From NCBI GenBank assembly GCA_003254925.1, contig QANZ01051397.1:69827-133826 (forward strand): 64,000 bases of DNA, given 5' to 3'. Positions within the stretch are counted from its first letter, which is position 1; each line of letters starts with the position of its first letter. Under the pieces are notes generated by a model that was given only the letters and a program-made list of their open reading frames with translations, ran no database searches and was not told the origin of the DNA. Of this stretch, positions 38,380-51,345 are shown one piece after another. The position numbers and the translations under genes are program-made. The DNA is from Chamaecrista fasciculata. Its lineage: Eukaryota > Streptophyta > Magnoliopsida > Fabales > Fabaceae.

Positions 38380-39487
38380 TTAGACTGAGAGACACAACTA
38401 ATGAAGATAGATATCCGCCCTAATCCACCAGTAAAAAATATCCGGTATCCGTCGAATACCGGATATTAGATAGAGTATAACTAGTGAAAAGTAAAAATTA
38501 TCGAATATTTAGTGAATACGGATATTGATTCAACTATCCAGTATCCATTCGAAATGAACGGATAATTAAGGTATTCGATATTCGATACTCTATAATATAA
38601 GTATTTTAATATATTTTATATATTTTTTATTATTTTATTTTAGTTAATGAATATTGGGTATCAAATATCATATATATTCGATTTTTTAATTAGGATGTCA
38701 TATCTAATATCCATTATTTTCAGGTATTTCAGGTATCCGTTGGATACCAAATACCGAATATGGTATATGTACGGATATTAAATTATTAGATACGAATAGG
38801 GTACAAATATTGGTTAGAATGAACGAATATGTATAATGACAAAATGATCGAATACCCTACCATTATCATCCATATACATATATAGAAGATTCTACCTAAC
38901 AATTTATATTTCAGCACAGAGTCACGGACTTTTTTCACAGAAGAAGTGAAAAATAATAGACCCATTTAACGTTTAAGAAAGAATCCATGAACTGATCATA
39001 TAACAGTGAGCAGATGACGAAAACTAAATGGGCATTATAGTCTATAGATACTAAACTATCAGAAGAATGGCCCAATTTTTCAATGTACAAAATTAACAAC
39101 ACAAAGACTAATCGAATCAGAACATATATATATATATATAATTATAGGAAAATTAATTTGGGGTATGTATAAAATTGTAAGGTGACATAATCTATATTTT
39201 TTAACTAATTAAAACTGCGTATATGGCCACATTACTAATCGTATGGATGCAACAAACTCTATCATAAAGTAATCCTTATATATATAGCAAATTAAAGTTG
39301 AAACCTGAAAAGGAGATGCCACGGGAGAGGGCATCCTGCTCGAAGGCTTTAATGAGGGCTTCCTCTGTGAAACAAGTAAAGAAGAGAGAATGAGAAATTT
39401 AGAGTTTATTTTATGGAATTGTTTGGTTTAATCAATACACTTTGGATACTCATCAAAATCACACCTACTATGACAATGTTATGTCTA
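38380..39487. repeat. Region of repeated TATCCG/CGGATA motifs, then AT-rich spacer
   Basis: Between 38410 and 38870 the motifs TATCCGGTATCCG, GAATACCGGATA, AATACGGATA and their inverses recur many times in both orientations. It looks like a worn transposon with subterminal repeats, but no ends or target duplication could be fixed. 38880-39487 shows nothing further apart from an AT microsatellite near 39125-39142. Confidence 0.4.
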
Positions 39488-39496
39488 TATTGAACA

Positions 39497-40018
39497 GGGC
39501 CAAAACCTCAAATTGATCCCTTATGTATGGGTAGATTTCAAATTGGTACCTTATGTTTCATTTGTTTCAAATTGGTTCTGCATATTTCAATAATTTCTCA
39601 AATTGGTCCCAAACTTACTTTCGAGATGCAATTTGACCTCATTTACTAACCATTTCAATTAGGCGGAGAAATAACTCTTTAAGAATTAACACATAGTTTC
39701 AAATTCGTCGCATTTGGAGTTGAAACGAGAGAGATATGATTAATTTTGCTTGTTTGACCGTGAAATGAATTACCCACTTTCGAGACTCGATTTAACCTAG
39801 TTTGTTGACTGCCCCATAAAGTACTCATCAAAAGAAACTCATAGCTCTAGATTCGTCACATTCAAAGTTGAAACAAGAGAGATATGACTACATTCAATAC
39901 TTTTGGAACCAATTTGAGAAAATATATACAAATGTAGAACTAATCTGAAACAAATGAAACATAAGAGACCAATTTGAAATCCACTCCATACATAAAGGAC
40001 TAATTTGAGGTTTTGGCC
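39497..40018. mobile_element. Mutator-type palindromic element (family C) after the NLR gene
   Basis: 522 bp with termini GGGCCAAAACCTCAAATTG and, inverted, GGCCAAAACCTCAAATTAG. Perfect 9-bp target duplication TATTGAACA (39488-39496 and 40019-40027). Long inverted repeat with a shared family core (GAGAGAGATATGATTAATTT, TTTGACCGTGAAATGAA). Lies 62 bp beyond the NLR stop codon, so it likely overlaps that gene's 3' UTR or terminator. Confidence 0.9.
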
Positions 40019-40080
40019 TATTGAACAGAACTGTAAAAGTTCAAGATGCAATATTAACTAATATTGGAATAGATATTTAG

Positions 40081-43000
40081 TTAATTACCTTGCCCATGTT
40101 TATGATAGAATCGGAATTTAGACTCCAATTGGTGCTTAATGGTTGGATCCTCCCATTCCAAGTTGTTCCACCACCTATTTGTTCCCCTAATTTCCCTTAA
40201 CTCATGAAAGGCAGTGTTGGAATCAAAAGGCAGCTTCTTCAATCTGGGGCAGTCACGTATTAAAATGGTTCTCAGGGAAGAACTAAAACACAAAGGTGTG
40301 TTATGAATGCTCTCTAGCTTTGGGAGATTTTCCAATACCAACTTTACAAGAGATGAGAATATATTTTGATCCATATTCTCTCTTCCTCCCTTTATCACTT
40401 CTTCCAATGACATGCATCCACCAATTCTGAGATCTTGAAGGAGTGGAATATATTTGAGCCATGTCAAATGAATTATTGTATTACAGTGAAAAATATGCAA
40501 TTCTTGAAGCATGCTTGGACTATAGAATGTTCCACAAACTCTATGAGAATCCTCTATAAATTCCAAAGATGAGAAATGAATTCTGTGTAGGTCCTTCATT
40601 TTTGACATGGATGCTAATAGTGATGGCATGTCAATCGAAGTGTCCACATTTTCAAGATCAAGGCATGACACACAAGTTTTCAACTTAGTTGACTCAAGTA
40701 ATTTGATCAACCCATTCTTACTTCTTATTCGTATCCACAAATCCTCAATGTGTTGTAGGGACTCCACCATCTCTAGAAATTCTCTTTCTTCTACACTCCT
40801 TGCTTTTGCATTGCTAGTAAATCTAAGCACTCTTAGTTTTTTAAGATTTGCTATCATTTCCAACGAAATACTTCTAAGATCACCAGCATATACATGCAAA
40901 GCAAAATACTTCAAGTTTCTCAAGTTCTTCAACTTCATTGGAAACTCTTCAATTACTCCGCTCACATAAAGATAATCAAGATCAACTAAATCACCAATTT
41001 CAGCAGGAATCTTGATCGTGGTGGTCAAGAGACATGACACACTCAACACTTTTAATCTTCTCAAATATATGACATTTGACAAATCTAGAGTTTTCGTATA
41101 AGTTATGTTATCTTCAAACATTAGAGTCAAGATATCAGAGCTACTTGCAAATGATGGCATGTGCACCTTGGGCATTATAAATGCAGCAGGTTCTAGTACT
41201 ATAATCTTTCGCTTGTTTTTGTCTTCATCACGCAATAACCACAGTGCCATGTCACGAATCATATCATGCATTTTTATCGTACGATCGAAAAATAAATCAT
41301 CTTTAACACACTCCAATAAGCATGATCGCTTTAACTTTTCAAGTACTGACTCACCATAGTTGTGTATATCTCGTATGCTGCTATTAGTTACTTCTTTGCC
41401 AAGAAATCCCTCCCATACCCATTTTTCAATGAGATCGAAAACTCTAATCTCATAATCTTCTGGGTATAAAGAACAATACAAAAAACATTTTTTGTGTGTT
41501 TCATCTGGTAACCGATCATAGCTAAATTTGAGGATAGAAAATACCTCTGTCTCCAAATCTGAAGCTGTCCATGATGAATTTGTTAAGTTGTTTTTTGAGT
41601 GCTTCCATGCTTCCAAGCTCTTCACACCAGCCATGGAACTTCCCACTACTTTCAATGCAAGTGGAAGCCCTTTGCATTTTGCTGCCATATCCTTTGCTAG
41701 CTCTAGAATACCTGTATGTGACTGTAGAGTCTCCTCACCTACTTTCATGCAAAATAGCTCAAATGCTTCTTTCTTGGTTAAACATTCTACTTTGAATTTT
41801 CTTTGAGCTTGCATTTTGTAACACACATCTTCATACCGTGTTGTGAATATCACTTTAGATTGAATGTTAGTGTCCTTTGGATTTGGGACTCCTATCATTT
41901 CCAAGTTCACCCTCTCCCAAATGTCATCCAATAACAAAAGAAATTTCTTCCTCTTCAAGACTTGATAAATCTCTATTGCTTTTTCATCCTTATTACAAAG
42001 TCCCCAAATGTGATCTCCAATCCCCATCTTTTTTCTGATGTTGTCCATAATACTATCAAAATTGAGTTCTTTGGACACCACAACCCATATCACAACATCA
42101 AAATTTGGCTGTCTATTCGCAACAACATTGTTAATTTTCTTCAAAAGAGTGGTCTTTCCAGCCCCACCCATCCCATATAAACCAATGACACCAACATCCT
42201 TCTCTTCAATACTATTCCATACTTTCTCAACCATCAAACCCAACCCCACTGTCTCATCAATGGGCATCTCTACTAACCTTCTTGGAAGCTTTCGAGCAAT
42301 CTCAATATTTGTACAGAAGTTTTTCCCATTGCTTACCAGATCATCCACACTTTTGAGCAACTTAGAGACTTTTTTTCCCAACATGTAGCTTGACACACAA
42401 TTCTTTGGACAACATTGGTACAAGCATTTGTTCTGAATCTGCTGATCTCCTTGAACTATAGTATCTTCTGTTTCCTGTGACCATAAGGATATTAATTAGC
42501 TAGTTGGGCATCCCAAGTATGAGATTGCATGGAAATAAAAATTTAAATATCTTTATTGTAAGAAAAAGTAAGATAAAAGTATTTTTGGTACCTCTAAAAT
42601 ATGGGGTAAGTTTCATTATAAAAGTTTTTTTTTGAATCAATTGTAACTTTTCAAAGTATAAGGTCAGTTTCAGTTGTACTCTCAATCTTTCACATTTAAG
42701 TCAATTGTATTGTACCCCCAAATAGAAAATACAATGAAAAGACTAAGGGTACAACTAACACAAAAGAAAAGAATGGGGATATACATATATATAATTGACC
42801 CAAAAATCTTTTGGAGTACAATATAATTGAAATTAACCCATACTTTGAGGGTATAATTGACAAAAAAAAGCTTTGGAGGTACAACTGAAACTAATCCTAT
42901 ACTATGGAAGGTAGCAAGAGTTTTGTCAAAAAATAAATTAGTTCATATTTTAGGCAGACGCAGTATAGTACCTCTTGAATGGCTTGAATTTGTTGAAACC

Positions 43001-43214
43001 AGCCTTGGACTTGTTGATTCCTTTGCATCTCTCCAGTATTCTCTGCTTCTTCAACTTGTGCTTCTACATCTGCTTTCATGTCTTGAAGATTTTTCCATTT
43101 TTGTCCGAGTGACTCAACATTATCTTCCAAATTATAGATATAATCAGCTTCTTCTTTGCAGCAACCACACACATACTTGGTCACTTCCCATATCATTCCC
43201 ATCCATCGATCCAT
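40081..43214 (-). CDS. CC-NBS-LRR disease resistance protein (RPS5/RFL1-like)
   Basis: Intracellular immune receptor of the CNL class. Two exons: 42972-43214 (81 codons) and 40081-42474, joined in phase; 878 aa, uninterrupted. A coiled-coil N-terminus (about 1-150) has the EADYIYNLEDNVESLGQKW region and a CCPKNC motif like RPS5. NB-ARC follows: P-loop GMGGAGKTT (182-190), kinase-2 FLLLLDDIWE (about 259-268), RNBS-B KVIFTTRYEDVC, GLPL as CKGLPLALKVVGSSMAG, RNBS-D CFLYCSLYPEDYEI and MHD as IKMHDMIRDMALWLL. The LRR region is about 350-400 aa of irregular LxxLxxL repeats ending near KLPFDSN. All nucleotide-binding motifs are intact. I start at 43214; an upstream in-frame start (43241) is a TTG and an internal Met five codons on is possible. 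The intron holds a palindromic element, and another lies just past the stop. No second NLR is in the window. Confidence 0.95.
42575..42920. mobile_element. Palindromic element in the NLR intron (family G)
   Basis: The left side (TTTTTGGTACCTCTAAAATA, TAAGTTTCATTATAAAAG) is mirrored at the right (GGAGGTACAACTGAAACTAA, ATACTATGGAAGGTAGC). Ends are approximate and no clean target duplication was found. It shares units with 51898-52256. It occupies most of the 497-bp intron 42475-42971. Confidence 0.55.
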
Positions 43215-44796
43215 ATCATATGATTTGATTAATAGACACAACCTAAGACGAACATCAATGGATCTTCACAAACACACACAAGTCTTTGATTAAGAGACAC
43301 ATGCACCTACCAACATCTCATCCCTAAACTTCTCTCATCTCTCAATGATTACAACTATTCTAAGTCAACACTAACGTTTGTTATTATTGGGTTGCTGCAT
43401 CTACCACAATAAATAATGTTTGGCCGAACTATACCACGATGCCTCAAACTCATTATTCTAATTTCTTAATTATTTAATTAGGACCAAATTGTATGAAACG
43501 ACGAATTAACTAATATTCAAATTGACTCAACATTATTGTGTATCCCTTGGATGTTGTGGTGGACTAATCAGTTAATATAAAGCCTAAAACTGGGCTATTG
43601 TTTCTTTCTGGCACGTTGTTAGTGGCGGCAAAATTATAAATTCGCCACATTAGTTAGCTCATAAAAGTAGTACACCCCACTAGTTAGGGCTTGGAGAGTT
43701 GGTATACTCTTTTATATTCTGCAATTGGTATAATCAATTATGAGTAAATTAACAAGTTGGTCCTTAAAAGATCACCGAGCTAACAACTTGGTTTCTAAAA
43801 AATTAATATACATATTTTAGTCCTTGAAAATATAAAAAAAACATACCTTTTTAGTCCATAAAAATTTAAAATGGTATACTATGTATTTCAATTTTTCCAA
43901 GACCAAATTGTCAACTCGATCATCTTTGAAGGACTGAATTGTTAGTTTATTCACCTTGTTATTCTATGTTCATACACATAATCTCCAACAATAACAAGTT
44001 CAATCGGTTGAGATGTCTAACAATGTATGATTTTGAACTTGGCAGATCTTGCATATTCGGTGAATTTAAGATGTATATATTTACTATTTTTGTGTCATAA
44101 CATTCGGCTTTTTACTAATTTTTATAGAATATCAAATTATATTCCTTATATCACAATTTTTATGATGAAAGAGAACTTAAAGAGGGAATGATAATGAATC
44201 AATGACAAATTAAATGAGATTAAAGAGGAAAACAAATTAAAAATTGAAGATAAATAAATGTAAACCTACAAAGTAGGGGAAATGATGCATGAAAAAGAAG
44301 AAATTATTTATTAAGAATGACATTTAAGTGAAATTATCTCTTTCTGTATTAATGAAAAGACAATTATAATGGGATCAATAATTTCCAAGTATAAAAGTTT
44401 TACTTTATACAGTGTCGATTGAGATATTTGAGAAGTCAAATTAGTATAAAGCATGTAAAAGTATAATGGAGGCAACAATGTGCATAATTGACAATAAGAT
44501 TAAACTCAGCAATTTTGTTTTGCTTGGAACATAGTCTACAGAGATAACATTTTAAGTCATAACAAGGAAGTTCCACAGGCAGATTACAATGTACTATGCT
44601 TACAACAATTTAATATAACGAAACTTTATATGCTCTTCAGCAGTTCATAAGAATGAATATTGTAAACTCTTCTATGGCTATGGACGAATTTTCCTAACAA
44701 GGCTCTATTTTCAAGTTCCAATGTGGTATTTGCAATGCAATATAAGAGAAAGAAAATAACATAAAGAATGGTATTTTGTTTTCCTAGGCTTCTTTT
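43215..44796. other. Region between PAE 3' end and NLR 5' end, with a short palindromic element
   Basis: Holds the NLR promoter side. About 43742-43950 is a small inverted repeat with left terminus GAGTAAATTAACAAGTTGG and mirrored right terminus (GTGAATAAACTAACAATTC), probably a worn family A MITE without a clear target duplication. The rest is AT-rich, with no gene. Confidence 0.5.
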
Positions 44797-45157
44797 TCAC
44801 TTAAAAATTAAATTATGGCAGGTTTTATCACAAGGGTAAGGACAACCAATAGCCTGTATTTGAATTCTGTCAAAAAACCAATTCCCCACAGACTCTGCAA
44901 TACCCTGCATGTGTTTTAGGCAAGTATTAGAAGGGAATGATAAGCTCTAAAATATCAGAAAAACTAAACAAAAAATTGAAAACAGCATTCATATTTTCGG
45001 CTAGTAGTATTTAGTTCGGAATTATTGATAAAGATCAAAGGAAAATGCTGTAAACACAGAAAACTCACTAAAGCACAACCAAAATAACAAAAGTGCAGTA
45101 GCAGAAGCTGAGCTAAAGGAAAATAGCAAACGAGAACAAGAAAATATGCAGGAAATT

Positions 45158-45191
<34 letters not shown>

Positions 45192-48100
45192 NAAAAAAAA
45201 AAAAAAAAAAAAAAAGAACAGTGATAGGCTGAGCCAAGGACGGTTAAATAAAAGATCAAATAAAGCTCAGGACCCAAAAATAAAAAAGTTCAATCAAAGC
45301 CACATTTTGGTGCAAAATGAGACAGGAATATTTTTTTTATATTATTTAAAGATTTAATTACTTTTGGGATTTATGTATTTATGATTAGAAAATTAGGGTA
45401 AATTACTAATCTTAAAGTTTTTGCGAGGAGTTGCTACTATACTAAAGGTGCTTGAGCCTAGAGAGATATTATCCTATAGTATTTTAGCAGGACTAGGCTT
45501 TCTTACATTTGTTATAAATAAAGCTTTGGACGAGTAAAATAATTTATCCTCTGATTATTGATAAAATCAATTTGAGATTTCCCTTTCTCTTCCTTCCTGT
45601 TTATAGCACATTTCCTTTAACATTAACAGTTCAACTTCACACTACAAGACTTGTAATTTTTGCTCCAAAGAATCACCAGTAATATGAGTTTCCCAACCAA
45701 TACGTAAAAGTATTTTATTAAGTTATTCATAAACCATAGCGTGAATTAGAATAGACATACTCTGCTTCCAATATGAGGAGAATTGTAGGCAAACCATGTA
45801 TCCTGTCTTTCAGTCTGGCAATGCGCAAAACATGAATTTATGAATAATCCGTTTTTGCGAGACCTCGAAAAGCCTCTGACAGCATTGAGCATTTGACCTC
45901 GAAATCCTATTGACATCATTATAGTGAAGAGGAAAATTAACACTATGAAACTACTGCTATTTAAAACCAAAAAAAAAAGTTTCATGAAATGACTACTTTA
46001 AAACCATCTACTTTAGTCACCTTGAAGATAATTTATTTGTGATGAACTGCATCTTGCATAATTTTTTCTACAATCAAACCAATTCCAACGATGATCTGCT
46101 GATGGTGGCGCTAGACTGGCTTGAATCTGATAAAAGTATGTAAACATCTACTTGGTCAAATAAGGAACCTGATCCTACTTCACAAAATTTGGCAGCATCA
46201 ATCATCATGTGCAATGAGACTAAAAGGTCCTAATTCATCCAATATCCATACACTTGATGAGGAACTGGCTAGAGTGGCCACATTTCCCACAAATTAAGTA
46301 ATTCTGTAATTCAAAGGACGTCTGTTTTTTACTAAATTGCATAGCATCTTTCAACACCATTTATGCACTCTTTCCATAAGAAAGAGAAAACTATCATGAT
46401 TCATGAATATTTTAAGGTTATAGTAGTACTGCCTGTAAATGATCACAGGTATGTAGCTAGGGTTCATATGGATTTACCTGCCAAGTATCATAAGCTGCAT
46501 TGAGAAGAAATAGTGGTGTCCTAACACTGGAAATTAAGTACTGAGGGAAGAAGCACTGAGAACAAAACAAACAAAACATGTGATGCTTCTGATTCACAAC
46601 AGAAAAGAACAAAAAAGGAAAATTTCTCAAAATTCAACAATTTAATATAATTATAGGCAAGGTATCCAATTTTGTCCCCTTTCCTATCCTACAACTGCAC
46701 TTGTTATGTGCTAACAGAAACCTAGGCCAAAAAGCCAGTATTCATATATCTAATTAAACCTTTTTACTCCAATTGTGCAATTACAAACCCTAATCCCAAA
46801 CAATAGTTACTGTTACATAACAATCTATAAAAATATCTCCTCATACTTCAATAGCTTTGGTATCAGAAAAATAACAATAGTGGCCATTGGGTGTAAATGT
46901 TATGCCACTTTTCCACATTACAAATACCAAGTGACCAAGAGACATGTGATTATGGTTGTTAAGTAATTTTACAATGTTGAAGAAGACAGAAATGAAAGTT
47001 ACCAAAGTTGGATTGAGGCGACTGGTACAACTCCTTGGAAGGTTCCTTTGCACACCCTGCCATGTAAAGATACATGCCATCTTCCAATTCAGTATTTCTT
47101 ATTATACCTTTATATCTCAATGAATTTCAAAGAATCAGGAGAAGCTAAGTTCATCGTCCAACCATGAAATAGACATAAATTTCCACAATGTGAAATTGAG
47201 GTAAAACCAATAAACTTATCGTATATGATGTCACTTAACATCAAAATATTATCTTCGGCCAAAAAAAAAAAGCATCAAAATATTATCTTTCATAGTTCTA
47301 GTTTCCTTCTTATCAGTCTGTCGTTGCTGCTACCTTTGTTATTATTTATATCCATCAATCAATTACTTTCCAATAGCCTCCTAATTAGAAGTAAACTAAT
47401 GATGATGAACAATATGCATGACATAACATTTTGATTTTCTCTTTCTGCCATCCATTGTTTCCTCACAGTTTACCTTATTGTTAGAAGATAGAAACAGAAG
47501 AACAGCAACAAGAAATATATAAAAGAGAATGTACCTGTAAGGAGACAACACCTCTGAACATGTTCCGCAGAGTGCGACCGCCAGACACGTCAACACTGCA
47601 ACTCCAGGAAAAAAAAATTGTTGCTAATACTCCGAAATGAATAATGATCTATCAGCAGATCCAACAATTCTAGGGTTAAAACTGAAATTTCATGTGATGA
47701 TTTTCACCTATCAAGGAACAATCCAGCATCACTTAAGCACTTGACTTTTGTGGTTGCAGGAAACAGTTCCCGAAATTCATCACAATGAATTATAGAAGCT
47801 AAACCTCCAGCAGAACATCCCGATAGAAGTGCCTGAAAGAAAACCTCAGTGAAATCAAAATAAGTAAAGCAGCTAATATTTTCCCTTGAGCAGAAACTGT
47901 TGAAGTTAAACCTGTTTGGCATAACGCATCCCCTTTAACGTTAAATCATCGATAGCAGCTTTCCAGATGCGTTGTCCTCTAAAGTACAATCCTGCAGCCT
48001 GTAGATGAGTAGATCAAAGATGAAATCTTTCAAAACATTTATAATCAACATGGCCCACTACCTATAATACTGTGGGATTAAATCCTTAAGTTGTCTTGAT

Positions 48101-49974
48101 TTGACCTTTTAACTTTACATTCAAGAAGTATAATGCAAAGATGAACAAAAGCAAATGAACTTAACAGGAAAGCGGGGAAGCCTAATGGGAAATAATGCCA
48201 TGCCATAAGGTTAGATATCAAAACAGTGAAAATACCACCACAGAACAACATTTAAAATAACAATTGAAGTTTGCTTTCAGTGTAGATTAAATATTCAAAA
48301 TGATGTTGCAAATCATATTCCCACAATAGATGGTTACTTTTTTTTTTAAAGTAATATTGTGGAGTAACTTATGTTGCTTCTTACCCTATTTTGACTGTCC
48401 CCGCTAAAGGATGCACCATCACAGTAACGAATTTTTACTCTGTTCCAGTTGTAAAAATCTACAAACATAATCATCCAGAAGATAAATGATCTTGATTTTA
48501 GTTCAAACTGAAAAGTAAAAATACACAAATATATACCATGACAAGACAAGATAGAGAGTATTCAAATGCAACTTGTAATGGAAGAATCAGTGATGCTGAG
48601 TTTGAGTTATAACCAGGGTTTTCTTCAGCTCTGTTGCTCAATATTCCAACAAATGGTATCTGCTTTTCCATAAATGTTGATGAACCATGACGAGTTCTCT
48701 TACTGTAAGCACAAGTTCTGATATTTCCACACCAGCCTCCCCCCTATTGCCAAATGATTTGCTGATGTTATCAATTAAGGTATAACAAGTTGAGACTTGA
48801 GAGAGAAGAAATAAAAAAAAGGAGACAATAGATGAACCATAATCAAGGCGTGGTCACTCATTGTAATTTTATTGCAAATTAAAGAAACTATGAAAATAAT
48901 TGTAACAGAAAAACGGCCTCTACATCCTGTTGTACACAAAATTACTTTGAAGTTCTGTAGCCTCACATACCTCCAATTGTATGAGCCAACTGTTTGAGCC
49001 TGAACCATAACCACGGTGAAGATGGTAAGCTGGTAAAGATCCATCCAGGCAGACTGCACATGAAGATTGAAAGTCATGCAATATGAAACAGGGCAATTAT
49101 CTGGAAACCTTTAATTTATTTTGAAGCAATGACCTGTTAGTGGTATTGAAATTTGATGTGATATCATAACCGAAGGTATCAATCAGAGTAAATAATATAA
49201 TTTAGAAAAGTTTGTTTAGAAGTCTTATCTCCAATCTCAGTTAAGTAGAAAAAAAACATGCCACTTGTAATTGGTTGCTGCTAAGAAATAGGAAACTTGT
49301 TTTTCCTAATTCTTAGTAGCTAAAATCTCCATAGTTCTTAATGGTCTGAGTATCTTCCAGGCTCAGAGATTCGTAAACAATTAATACACCATGAAAACTG
49401 TCACTGTAAGAACAAAATAGAGTAAACATAGTTCTCTAAATGATATACGAGTTGACCATTCAACAGAACTGTAATCCTTAAAAATTGTGGGGATAATACA
49501 GTTTAGTCCTTTAAACCCATTTTTTAGGAATTGCATGCCAGATGACTAAAATATACTAGTTCCACAACTTGGGATTAAAGAGGACAAAGTAGACTTTTAG
49601 AGACTGCGTTGTTAAGCAAGTAGATTCCAAAAGTAGCGCACAATCATTTAAATTTTTCTTTAAAAAACCAAGAACATAAATATTAACAAGCTTTATAGCA
49701 GAATAGAGGATATAATTTAGAAAAGCCTATTTGAACTGAAAAATAAGTGCAGAAAAAAAAAAGAACAAAACAAATAGGAATGGGAAGAAGAAGAAATACC
49801 AGCTCCTTTTGCAGCAGCTCCATAAACAAGAGTAAGACCCACCATTAGAGGTCTATTATTGAAACCCATACTCTTAACATAATCCATGTTTGTCACATTT
49901 CCATCCTCAAAACCTTCTACCAAACTGATAATCATCATCAATCCTAAAATCCCAAAAACTCGCCATATCTTCAT
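44797..49974 (-). CDS. PAE: Pectin acetylesterase (CE13)
   Basis: Removes acetyl groups from cell-wall pectin. Twelve exons, 5' to 3': 49800-49974, 48971-49053, 48614-48743, 48385-48458, 47912-47998, 47708-47832, 47535-47595, 47003-47056, 46478-46555, 46021-46126, 45761-45906, 44797-44904; all in phase, 408 aa. The N-terminus has a signal-anchor/peptide-like hydrophobic run ([16 protein letters not shown]), fitting export to the apoplast. Family motifs: [36 protein letters not shown], nucleophile Ser190 in SGCSAGG, Asp286 in AAYDTWQ, His353 in FAHCQT, and many conserved Cys. Length matches plant PAEs. Start 49974 (MKIWRVFG) is preferred; an in-frame ATG at 50004 would add ten residues. Intron 11 contains an A homopolymer with an N base. 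Confidence 0.95.
45165..45215. repeat. Poly(A) homopolymer with one N in PAE intron 11
   Basis: About 50 A bases interrupted by an undetermined base at 45192. The N shows that homopolymer length is not reliable here. No retroelement body precedes it that I can recognise. Confidence 0.85.
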
Positions 49975-50703
49975 GGCCTCTGACCTATTACTTGTTTTGC
50001 ACATAATTGATCTTGACAACTTCAAAACAACACAAAATAGGGATTCCCAAGAATTTCAAACTTAGGTTTGAAAAGAATGTTGGGTTGAAAAAATAAAAGA
50101 GGAGGGAAGGAATGCCATTGGAGAGCAAGTTGAGACGAAGAGCAATAAATAACCAAAAGCCCTACTGTTACTACTACTTGGTGAGAAAAAGCGGTTCATT
50201 CAAAATGTAGCATTTATTATAATTAAGAAAAGAAAAGAAACCTAAAAGGAGGTATGAATGAGAATGTAACTATAAATGCAAATGAATCTTTTGGCGATAA
50301 AGCAATCACATGAAAGGGTCTTTTGTAGTAGTGATTATCGGTGGTAAAGAAAATTCGATTTAAGAAGAAAGGTTCGTGAAAAAGAGAAAATGATGCCACC
50401 GACATGGTGGGATGAGGAGGGAAAATGCAAGGCAAAGCTGTACCTCACTTTCATAATCATCATTCTCTCTCTCTCTCTCTCTAGCTTTCTCTCTCTATCG
50501 TTCTCTTTCTCTCTCTACCTTTCTCTCACTACACCGAGCTAGCTGGTTCTGGACCTTTGTGGGAAAAAACGTGACCCACCTACTACTGTATCTATTATCA
50601 TTGTCCGTTTTCTATGATTTTGCTACTACTTACAATATTGCATTTAATAGCTGAAATCTTGAAATGTGGTCAGAAAACACATAATTGTTTGCAACAAAAA
50701 CAA
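49975..50703. promoter_or_regulatory. PAE upstream region with CT/GA microsatellite
   Basis: Upstream of the minus-strand PAE gene. 50462-50533 is a pyrimidine-rich tract with (CT)n runs (GA-rich on the gene's sense strand), as often found in plant core promoters and 5' leaders. No TATA box could be assigned with confidence. Confidence 0.5.
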
Positions 50704-51345
50704 GGTTAAAACCTCATTTTCGTCTCTAAGTGATAGAGTAAATTCCATTTTGGTTTCTACACTGTTTTTTTTCTATTTTGATCCTTAAACTTTTCTAATT
50801 ATTTTACTATTAGTTTTAATCGTCATTTTGTTTGATTTTTATCGTTATCTCTAAGTTATACACTTGACTTGATGAATAATTATAGACATGTATCATCTGT
50901 AGTGCATTATAAGTGTAGTGTTAAGAGAGAAAAAATAATTAGAGAAAGAAAGTTTCACTGATACTTTCTCTCTCAGCACTTCAGCTATAATACATTACGA
51001 GGGATCTAAATTAGAACAGCTATATATCTCATAATAAGTTGGTTTTCTCATAATAGACACTTAATCACTTATTATAATATATATATCTTTTCTATCTATA
51101 AAAAAGCAAGTTGCTTTAAAGATTTGGCTTCCGATAATACCCTTAAACATACCTCTTCATCTTCTTAATGAGAATAAACGGACACACCCTCTCAATTTTC
51201 CTTCATCACTCNAAATCGTCTATTATAATTCTTTTGGATTAATAGTATAATAAAAAAATAAGATCAAAATGGAATGAAAAAAATTAGTTTATGAACCAAA
51301 ATAAAATTTATTATATAGCTTAAAGACTAAAATGATGTTTTGACC
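50704..51345. mobile_element. Palindromic Mutator-type element (family B)
   Basis: About 642 bp. The left terminus GGTTAAAACCTCATTTTCG is mirrored at the right (inverse GGTCAAAACATCATTTTAG), and the match continues inward for about 80 bp. Flanking 9-mers CAAAAACAA and TAAAAATAG match at 6 of 9, so the insertion looks old. The interior contains a smaller inverted repeat near 50890-51000 and the N base at 51212. Confidence 0.65.

Noticed and set aside
40607-42388. Several plus-strand frames of 70-120 codons
   Set aside because: They are antisense shadows of the NLR exon, whose frame shows all NB-ARC motifs.
51090-51130. TCTATCTATAAAAAAGCAAG resembling a Helitron 5' end
   Set aside because: It lies inside the family B palindrome 50704-51345 and there is no hairpin-CTRR end downstream in the same orientation.
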